Shown here one piece after another: positions 55,902 through 64,000 of a DNA stretch of 64,000 nt. Source of the DNA: Toxotes chatareus (Eukaryota; Chordata; Actinopteri; Toxotidae). The DNA lies in contig CM028902.1 of the NCBI GenBank assembly GCA_016801885.1, forward strand, positions 23,341,580 through 23,405,579, read 5' to 3'. The notes under the pieces are model-generated. The model worked only from the letters and a program-made list of their open reading frames with translations. It made no database searches and was not told the origin of the DNA. Position 1 is the first letter of the stretch, and every line of letters starts with the position of its first letter. The position numbers were made by a program, and so were the translations under genes.

Positions 55902-56145
55902 CTGTGTGGACCGCCACAAGGCCAAAGATACCAACCCAGCAGTCACTTCCTTCACTGTGCAGAAGAAGCGCACCCCACTGAGCTGAGCTCCAGCATTTCC
56001 ACTGCAGGTTCCTCAGCCTGCTCAGCACCCCATGGAGCCCAGCATGGTCCCCGGCTGCCTGCCCCCCACCCCCCAGGGACACACCATCCCTGACAAACCA
56101 GGCCGCTCAGGGATTGCAGCATGTTTCCCCTCCATCTGTTAGGTG
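55760..56145 (+). other. Exon-like cluster, strand and gene unresolved
   Basis: On the + strand: an exon-like piece ends CAAGTCAG|GTAGGT (55842); a GC3-rich frame at 55913-55986 reads KAKDTNPAVTSFTVQKKRTP; and after CATTTCCACTGCAG (56007) a frame runs VPQPAQHPMEPSMVPGCLPP ... to TAG at 56142, with AATAAA at 56150. On the minus strand the same region offers acceptor CTTCACCTAACAG and donor GTAAGTACAT with open frames as well. A TG microsatellite (55866-55900) interrupts it. Codon composition slightly favours +. It may be the 3' end of an unknown gene. Confidence 0.25.
55866..55900. repeat. (TG)n microsatellite
   Basis: TG tract with two GCG interruptions at its start. Confidence 0.9.
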
Positions 56146-56159
56146 AAGCATAATAAAGC

Positions 56160-57990
56160 ACGCTATTAGGATTAATTTAAAAAATCAAAATTTACCAACT
56201 ATTGAGCTGTAAAAACATTATTAATAAAATCTATTTCAATCTTATTCTATTAGTTTAGGTGAAAACATTTGGAAAACACAACATATTTTCATTTTGAATT
56301 TCTTTCACCGAGAAAAATCCATGTGGACCACGTTCAGCTGCTATTTCTTCCCAGTTTTGCAAAAGAAGTTTCCACATCAGAAACATCAAAAACTGAATGT
56401 ATCGGAAGGAAAACGTGGGTTTACCTCAGTATAAACACCTTCTTACAACACAGCATAAGATCATTTTGGTTCTGAGATAGTTCCTGTTCCTCAACAGTAT
56501 TAGAAACAAGTTTCTGTGTTTGTAACATTTAAAACCAGAATAAACAAAAAAAACGTGGTTCATTTTGGATTTCTTTTAGTGAGAAGAGTTCATTGCTACT
56601 TCCCTCAATGCCATGAAAAATCTAACCAGCAGAGGTCAGTGTCTGCTCGAGACTGACATCAAATCTGTTTGCCATTAGGCTGTAGTGACTGAAGCTGCAG
56701 TGTGCAGACGTTGTAGAAAAGACATTAGTTTTACACACACTGGATGTGCGCTCTTACTTAAGCTTAGTTTTATTTTTATTTTTGTTGTTTTTCTTGCATT
56801 TAGTTAGACTTTCATTGCTCTCTGGTGGAACCCCGTGAGCCCAAATGAATTTCTGCCCTCCCACGCTGCTTTTTCCTTAGTGTTCATATGATATATATGA
56901 TAACATGTCACTATTCCAAGGGTTTTCTTACATAGACAAATGTCTACAAAATTCATTTGCTAATTCATACCCAGTGATTATTTTTGATGAAGAAGAAGAA
57001 GAAGAAGAATGCATCATCTAACCACAATGAGAATGAGAGGGACCAAAACTAAAACCTAATGTTCCTCATGTTCTTCTTTAAGAAGTAGGTCACATGTCTG
57101 TGTGTGCATGTGTGTTACGCTGCTTGAACATCAAGCCCCATAAAGCATGAAATATGAAATACTGCAGCTGTGCTATCAAGAATTAATGCATTGCACTCTC
57201 ACTCTTGACATGTGTGAGGCCACTGGGAATTCTCCTGAGGACTGTACTATGACATGAAATGAGAAGAAACTGTGATACCAGCAGATAAATTCAGTTACAG
57301 CGACATCCAAGGGTGATATTCAGCAAGGTGAAATGTAAACAACATGATCAGCCAAAAAGGGATTTCCAATCAATAAAGTCAGGTCAAGGATATTTGTTAA
57401 ATGTGTACAGTAATTATTAATTTCTTACTAAGTATTTTTGCCAAGCAAACTATTATGAATATGTAAAACAGATAAATAATAATAAAAAGTTAGAGACTGC
57501 CAAAGCAGAGAGGAGAGAAGAGAAGTAGTTCATGTCCGATGAAGTCAAACTGACTGAAAGACTCATTTATAATGCTGTGAAATATTTAACAGTCTGTGGA
57601 TCATTTTTCTAAAACACATCAGAGGGTTTAGTTTTTATTTCTACTATTCATCACAGAGTCTCCTCATGTTATTCTCTGTAAGCTCTGCTTTAAAACCAGA
57701 GTGGACAAATGGTCTTGAACAGCAAAATGAGTCCACTGATCTACAGAAATATCAGTTTGTTTTTATTATTTGTCACTTTATTAATCTAACTCTTTTGTTC
57801 CTGTCAGGATCCTGTAGGAATGATGACTCAGTTTTTCCAGTAATCTGATTGGTCAGTGTTTGGGCTTGTGACAGGTTTTGATTTGGTCCGGAGCAGGTTG
57901 GCTGTGCACCATGAGTTACCATGGCGATATAACAACAACGGCAAGAGGTGAACCATCATCTTAACCCTGAAAACCCAGAGTTAAACCTGA
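56160..57990. other. No gene recognised
   Basis: AT-rich sequence with a short GAA repeat (56992-57009). No convincing exon on either strand. Confidence 0.4.
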
Positions 57991-57992
57991 CG

Positions 57993-58187
57993 TTACCTCG
58001 CTAACCACAAATCCTGCCTCATGGTACAGGCCTTTGGTTCTCCCAGTGGCCAGTCTGGGTGTGGACACTGGTGCCAATACTTGCACAGCTGAAGCTGACA
58101 ACAACCTCCTTCATTTTCAGTGTGTTCAGCGAGAGGTTGTAGGTCTAACACCACGCTGCTGCACATCTTCTCTGTAAACTGCTTCAT
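57993..58187 (-). CDS. Candidate first exon of an unidentified minus-strand gene
   Basis: A good start context (GCAACAATGA) opens MKQFTEKMCSSVVLDLQPLA and continues with a Cys/Trp-containing stretch (LCKYWHQCPHPDWPLGEP) to a donor-like AG|GTAACG at about 57995. The alternative frame ending YHEAGFVVSE at the same donor is also open and protein-like, which weakens the case. No family recognised. Confidence 0.2.
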   Translation of the reverse strand: MKQFTEKMCSSVVLDLQPLAEHTENEGGCCQLQLCKYWHQCPHPDWPLGEPKACTMRQDLWLAR

Positions 58188-58511
58188 TGTTGCTGCGGAA
58201 ACTAAACGATGCAGTTGGAGCTTTGGATGAAAGAGGATGTGAAAGATTCGTGGCTTTGTGAGATACGTCCATACTTCTGCTCACTGCTCACACAGGTTCA
58301 CAGACTCAGTGATGGTTTATTCTGTTGTATTTTACCATGATCACATAATGGAGCTTTACACAGCAATGCTTCATGTCAGCTCAGCTTATTGACCTGATGA
58401 GGTGAGTGCTGTGAGGCCAACAGAGGGGGTGTGTTCACACACTGTTCACATGTGCATATGTGTGTGTGAGCTATAGATTGAAGAGGAGTCTGCACTTCTT
58501 ACTGGGATACT

Positions 58512-58518
58512 GCACACA

Positions 58519-58556
<38 letters not shown>
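58512..58556. repeat. (CA)n microsatellite
   Basis: About 22 CA units with one T interruption. Confidence 0.95.
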
Positions 58557-58559
<3 letters not shown>

Positions 58560-58612
58560 CTGATAAGTATTCAGACCTTGTCTAGACTGCATCAAGAAAC
58601 CTAACATCCCCT

Positions 58613-58625
58613 CCTCCGTCCCTCC

Positions 58626-58670
<45 letters not shown>

Positions 58671-58720
58671 CCTCTCTCTCTCTCTCTCTCTCTCCCTCCT
58701 CTCTCCTCTCTCTCTCCATC
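58613..58720. repeat. (CT)n low-complexity tract
   Basis: CT repeat mixed with CCCT units. It is followed at 58720-58805 by a short mixed-composition stretch ending AAG|GCAAGT, a possible GC-type donor. Confidence 0.9.
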
Positions 58721-58809
58721 AGAGCTCTGGGATCTCCAGCATCCAGAAAGGGAGAGAGAGCAGAGGGAAATCCCGCCCGCATTCCTCATTTCCAAAAGGA
58801 GATAAGGCA

Positions 58810-60280
58810 AGTAAATATCCTCGCCATCTTCTTTATGTCTACTCTTTCATTTTCTTAATTATCGATATTGCAACAATCTTAACCATTCAACTATGCATTT
58901 CAGTTGGCTGTAAATATTTCTATACTTTATGAGAAAGCATATTGTTACTGCTTTAAAAACGATGATGGTGATTTAAATAAATAAAAGTACATAATTCCCT
59001 GCAATGATAAATTAGGATTTAGATGAGAAACATCAAGATGCAAGTGTGAGGTTTTTCCATCTGATCCGTGTTCACAGAACTCCCCAGCTGTTACATAATA
59101 TGCCTTGTTTACTGAGGTGGAATACTAAACAGTTGGGCTGGGCTCACCCATTAGACTACAGACAGCTGCCACTGACCACCTATTATCACCACTGTGACTC
59201 TTTAAAACCTCATAAGTCTATTATGCTGTACATGTATTAGTTTCATATCCTAATATTAATTAATACACACACACACAGTTATAACATATCTAAATCAAAA
59301 GGGTCTATATATATTTATATATATAGTGGTGTTGTTCTAACTCTGGTCTATTCTGACAAACATCTGTGCCTCCAGAGCACAGCAGGAACTGTCTCACTGG
59401 ATGAGCTGACTGAGAATCTCAGTTTTTGATTAATAATGATTATAATTGACCATCTTAAAAATGAATGAGTTTGGAAATGACAAGTGATTCAAGATGGGTC
59501 GAGCATCTTCAGTGGTTGAGATACAGTATGAGCCCTCATATGGGTGCTCTTTAGAAAAGGCTGGAGAGGCACGATTGCTTCATTACTTATTATAATAACA
59601 TATGCCTCCAATTCATACAAGGACTTTTCACAAAGTACAGTTTACTACAAAACCCAGACACAGGGATGTAGGAAGACCTCAGTCACACCCGAATTCATAA
59701 CAGATACACAGACAATTCTTAACCCACACACAAACTAAATTTGTGTGACCTTCCTCTTTGTATCTAAGAGTCGCTTCTACATCGCAAATGCTCCAGAACC
59801 ACCTGTTTCTCTAGGAACAGTTTCTGATGTGGAGCCACTTTCTGGTGTTACCAGGTACCAAGCAGCATCAACTGCAAGAGCATGAGGGGGCAGAGATGAT
59901 GCTGAGTGATCAAACAGTAGAAGTTAGTGTGAAAGATCTCAAGCCAAACTTTAATTTCATCTTTGCAAAGCTTGTGTTAGCAAAGCTAGCACGATAAGTT
60001 ATGTCATTTTATGTGAATGTTTTGTAGAAGCTGCACCAGTCTGTCACACACTCAGTATATTATCAATTTCAAGTCAGGATGAGAACTTGTTGAATGAAGA
60101 AGGAATTTAAGTTCCCAGGATAAATTCTGAGAAGCGCTGTATGCAGATTCTGGACTTTGTCAGAATCATATTGAATCTATAGATCAGTGCCAACATCCAG
60201 TCCTTCATTCCACTGATTTTATGTGCATTATTGAAACAGTTGCTCTTCTCCTTTAGAAAACGTGAACTTGAGATGGCTTT
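58810..60280. other. No gene recognised
   Basis: AT-rich sequence including a TATA-repeat palindrome near 59308-59326. Nothing coding was supported. Confidence 0.4.
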
Positions 60281-60287
60281 TTCTGGG

Positions 60288-60365
60288 AGTTGTGTTGGTT
60301 CGGTGGTTAACACGAGTGTTGTATAACCACAGGGTTGAGAGCTCAATCACTTCTGTGGGCAGATA
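60288..60365 (+). mobile_element. tRNA-like SINE fragment
   Basis: GGTTCGGTGGTTAACACGAG, then GTTGTATAACCACAGGGTTG and AGAGCTCAATC resemble an A-box/B-box pair (GTGGTTAGCAC... and GGTTCGANTCC) of tRNA-derived SINEs common in fish. It is a short copy with no intact tRNA fold. Confidence 0.4.
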
Positions 60366-60369
60366 GAGA

Positions 60370-62050
60370 TTCACTACAGCTCTGTTCTGAGGGCCATTTT
60401 ATCTTAAAGCTTTGCACTAAGAAACTTCCTCTCTGCAGGCAACTTTAGTGATCTGTTTATCACTGCTCTACTTAAAACTATAGTTATAAGTATTAACCAG
60501 GTGGGTGGTGATCTTGTTTTTAAATGATTTAAATAATTCCTCTGAAAACCCATCTGGACCATGGGATTTCACGTCTTGCTAGTTTTTACTGTTTATGTTG
60601 TAATATATTCAGATCTTTTTATTACCTCGGCACATATTATAGTTGTGTGCTTATTGATCACTAAATCATATTACTTTTTCTTCTGACTTGCTCTTTATTA
60701 AAACAGTTGCCTCTTTAATGTGAACACATTTATTCCAGTTGGAGCAGTTGTTGGCTTTTGTGTTAAACTCACTTTGTGTGTGTTTGTGTTTGCTGGTTCC
60801 AAGCGGATCATTCTGGAGAAATAAGAAAATTAGAGGCCTTTGTCAGGCCTCTGACAAGTCATAGATCATCATGAGAATTACTCAAAATTAATCTCCACGG
60901 TGGATGCAGAGAGTATTTCTATTTTCCACTGAGTCATAGAGCTCCGCAGTTCATTCATAAATTCTCAGTTAAACAAGCTGGGAAGGCAACACACTGCAGA
61001 GAGGATGAGAGAGTGCTGTTTGTGTTGGCCTGGTTTATAACGCAGGGAAGAAAAGTGGGGAGGGAGTGTAATTGAAAAAAAGATAGAGAGGGCGGAGGGA
61101 GGAGGAGAAAGGAAGTGATGATGGCAGGAGAAAAAGACGACTGGGGAATTCTGTCTGCTTAGTTATTTTTAATGTGGAGTTACTTTAGGTTGTGGATAAT
61201 GTATTCCAAGCATGTACATGCCATGTGTGGTTGGGGTTGGGTTTTACATGGGTTTCAGTGTGTGTGACTGATGGTGTTTCAGCTCAGAAGGATTTAATAT
61301 TATTGGAAGAGTCTTTTGAAACCATGGGAATGTCCATCACCGTCTCTGACACACTCATCTGATCAAAGCAAGATTCTCTGTTTGACAAAGCACAAACCCT
61401 GTCTGTTTCTGCATCCACAGAGGAGGAAGGGCTGGCTGCTCCTCCTCCTCCTCCTCCCTCCCCGCTCCCTTCTGACTGACTCTCTCTTTAACCACTTATT
61501 TCACCTGTCGGCTGGTAGGTGGGGCTCACAAACTCTGAGAATTGGTCCAATACTTTTGCTTACGAACAAAACCACCTCCAAAAGAAAGGAGCAGATGTTA
61601 AAATGCTAACACACCAAACAAAGATGGTGAACATGATGAACCTGCTGGACATCAATATGTTAGCATCATCACGCTGAGCATATTGGCTGATGTTAGTGTT
61701 TAGCTCAACCCACAGCTGTGCAGCATGTGCTGACATGGCTGTAGGCTCTTAGTCATCTTCCATCCTTTCTTCTGAAATAGCTTTGGTACTGGTTTCCTTT
61801 GGTGGTTCAGGCCCAAACCAGTCCCCGTGGCATTTGGGACCCAACTTGTTCGCTCACCAGATTTCTGCACTCTTCCACTCCTCCTCCTCCTCCTCCTCCC
61901 TCTTTTTCCTCTTTCCACTGAGCTTTTCATTTCTACTTGCAACACAAGACAAATACATGCAGATGATTGGCAGAGTCAGAGAGAGAAAGAAAAAAATTAC
62001 ATTTGAAAATAACCACACCCACCTTCAAGTGCATGGCTCAGTGGGTCCTG
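60370..62050. other. No confident gene
   Basis: Contains a purine-rich stretch (61040-61130) and a CTC repeat (61860-61910). An exon-like frame between TGCATCCACAG (61420) and a TGA encodes EEGLAAPPPPPPSPLPSD, probably only because of the CTCCTC repeat. Confidence 0.3.
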
Positions 62051-62058
62051 ACAAGATT

Positions 62059-62328
62059 TTATGTTTCAGGTTGAGGTCCATCACTGTACCAGAACTCTGG
62101 TGCAATTAAGCTGAAGTTGTGGTGGACAGTCTGGTGTGATGAAACAGTTTTCTGCAGTTTCATCCTACTCAATTTTGCATTGACTGCATTAAAGTTAGAT
62201 TTCAGCTCCCTTCTCCAACTCTCCTCCTCATCCTCTTGCCTCATCTTCTTCTTTTTATCTGCATCACATTCACGGCCAGTGCTGTTGTAGCTGAAGTGGG
62301 ATTTCAGCTCGCAGAACGCATGTAACAT
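62059..62328 (-). CDS. Unidentified 89-codon open frame
   Basis: The minus-strand frame MLHAFCELKSHFSYNSTGRE ... DADKKKKMRQEDEEESW ... RRELKSNFNAVNAKLSRMKL runs to TAA. It is highly charged and possibly helical, and its composition is more protein-like than most frames here, with two ELKS(H/N)F motifs about 35 residues apart. I recognise no family, and no splice or promoter signal supports it. It may derive from a transposon or be chance. Confidence 0.2.
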   Translation of the reverse strand: MLHAFCELKSHFSYNSTGRECDADKKKKMRQEDEEESWRRELKSNFNAVNAKLSRMKLQKTVSSHQTVHHNFSLIAPEFWYSDGPQPET

Positions 62329-62339
62329 CAGACGTTTGC

Positions 62340-64000
62340 AAAATTAAAAGTTGAATTTAACATTTGCAAGGATATTGAGGCATCGCTGAGATTCTGTGTG
62401 ATGGGACAAAACAAGTGTCTGAATCACAGGAGGCTTATTAAAAACAGGCTGTTATTTCACAAGTGGCTAATTTGTTATGGATGTACCAATCGATGCACAT
62501 CTGTTTAATTCAATTACTAATTACTTTATGAAGCAATCAAACTGTAAAGAAATGTATTAATGTTTAATGAGATGCAGGAAAGCTGAGGGTACTTCTGCCT
62601 TCTGCCGCAGAACTGGGGGCCATAATTTAATGTCATAATCCTTTTCATTAATTAGTGTTTGCTTTAGTTTACTCAGACTGTAGAATGAGCAGGCACCGTT
62701 TGGCAGTCCAGTCCAGTCTAATCCAATCTAATTTGCTATGTTGTGCCAGGCGAGGCAGATCCATCTCAGAAATGCCTACTCTCTGGATCTACATCAGACA
62801 GTGATTTGCAGAATCATCCATCCTGAGTCTCGTTAAAATCAGCAGTCTTTTTCTTTAGGTTTTCTATGATAATGAGAAGACGTCTGAAGGAAACACACCA
62901 AGTTTGGCTGTGGCCTGAATGTTTTGGCTTTAGTTCACTGATGATCCATGAGACGCAATGTCAGTATGCTGGTGAACCTGTAGATAGATAGACTGTGAAG
63001 TCTGTGATAGACTGAGAAAGCTGTGGTCCTCCAGTCCAGATCATCCAGTGTGAAACAGATAACATTTTACAGTGTAAAGACATACAGAACGTTTACCTCT
63101 TTCTCAGCTGTTACATACTGTACAAGTAACAAGTACAGGATTATGGTAAAAAATAATAATGATAATAATGTTGAAGAAAAACACAGTCATGAAGTCAACA
63201 GATTTACTGGCTGATTTTAGCTGCACAGAAATATCTATTTTTAGTTTGCTAACATTAGCAAACATAAGCTACTGGTCATTGCAAGGCTGTAGCAACAAAA
63301 CCCCTGTGAGTATTTAATAGTGTGAGAGTGCATTTTATTTCTAATGAATCTAAAAAAGAAAGATCCATCGTTTCTTCTTTTAAAGGACAGACTACTGAAT
63401 GTGCACACGTATCCTCATCTTGAGTCATGTAGTTACTGAGTCTGCAGGTTTAATAAAGGACAGCCTATAATGATAAACAATGCTGTACACCTTGAAGTTA
63501 AATTTAAAATAAATATTGGATGAACTTACATGGTGAGGACATCCATGAGTGAACGCCTGGTCCTCAGTGGAGAAATGACGCTGTCTGTGACGTGGGGACA
63601 CAGATGAAGAGTAACCTGACACTGTTAGAATCATACGGGGAGATGAATAATCAGATTATGTTCTATATCATATCATGAACAAGATTAAATCAGGATAACA
63701 GGGACTGGAGTGTGTGCGTGAGATAATTAATAACTGACAGATGATAACACAGAACAGAAGCTGATTGAAATTCAGAATTTATTTAGAAATATATATCAAC
63801 TGTATTCAACAGTGATACAAGCAACATTTATCAGTTAATGGTAATAAGTGACAACAGATTATAATTTGTTTGTTTAATCATTTATTTGGCTCTGCCAGCA
63901 CAAATAGTTCTGCGACTGCACTGGGACTGGAAACATTTTCCTACACCTTGCTGGTTACTTTATGTAGGTCTACACCATATAGTAGTTTTAAACAAGTTTT
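62340..64000. other. No gene recognised
   Basis: AT-rich sequence to the end of the window, with small GATA/ATAATAAT runs. No exon, RNA gene or recognisable repeat was supported. Confidence 0.4.

Noticed and set aside
61420..61480. Exon-like frame ending EEGLAAPPPPPPSPLPSD-stop after a good acceptor
   Set aside because: The proline run is a CTCCTC repeat, and there is no linked exon or polyA signal; not strong enough to list as a gene.

Overview
This is vertebrate nuclear DNA, most likely from a teleost fish. It is AT-rich, gene-poor and intron-rich, full of (TG/CA)n and (CT)n microsatellites, and carries degraded elements that look typical of fish genomes: Tc1-like and PIF/Harbinger transposons, Ty3/gypsy LTR remnants and LINE/SINE tails. 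The TE naming rests on recognition of family sequences, not a database search. There is no bacterial-type gene organisation. Nearly all long open frames are chance or microsatellite translations.

The one gene I can identify with certainty is ndrg4 (N-myc downstream-regulated gene 4) on the + strand. Its coding exons run from 30498 to 50801, and a ~4 kb 3' UTR follows to about 54.81 kb. I placed every exon by splice signals and reading-frame continuity. Two alternative N termini converge on the shared exon at 41657. One begins MAGIKEQQF (exons 30498-30575 and 36189-36227, 39 aa). The other begins MPECWDG (exon 39425-39445), behind its own TATA-containing promoter. A 39-bp phase-symmetric cassette (49354-49392) gives further C-terminal variants. 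The predicted proteins of 339, 352, 371 and 384 aa fit what I remember of human NDRG4 isoform lengths.

Layout: 1-10.0 kb is intergenic, with hairpins and TE fragments (LINE RT, Harbinger, two opposed Tc1-like copies). 10.0-10.33 kb may be the distal promoter and 5' UTR exon of the long ndrg4 form. 10.33-30.5 kb would then be its ~20-kb first intron, holding a gypsy LTR remnant at 13.9-15.8 kb and other repeats. 30.5-50.8 kb is the ndrg4 coding region, 50.8-54.8 kb its 3' UTR. 54.8-64 kb contains exon-like pieces on both strands that I could not assign to a gene.

The most interesting observation is a 159-bp, fully open, GC3-rich segment (32820-32978) with splice signals at both ends and phase 0/0. 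It lies between the two coding exons of the long N terminus and would add a 53-aa Pro/Arg-rich insert to Ndrg4 in frame. Next are long UG repeats that abut or lie within 20 nt of several ndrg4 splice sites, and a MITE-like element in an ndrg4 intron that carries two cAMP-response elements inside a palindrome.
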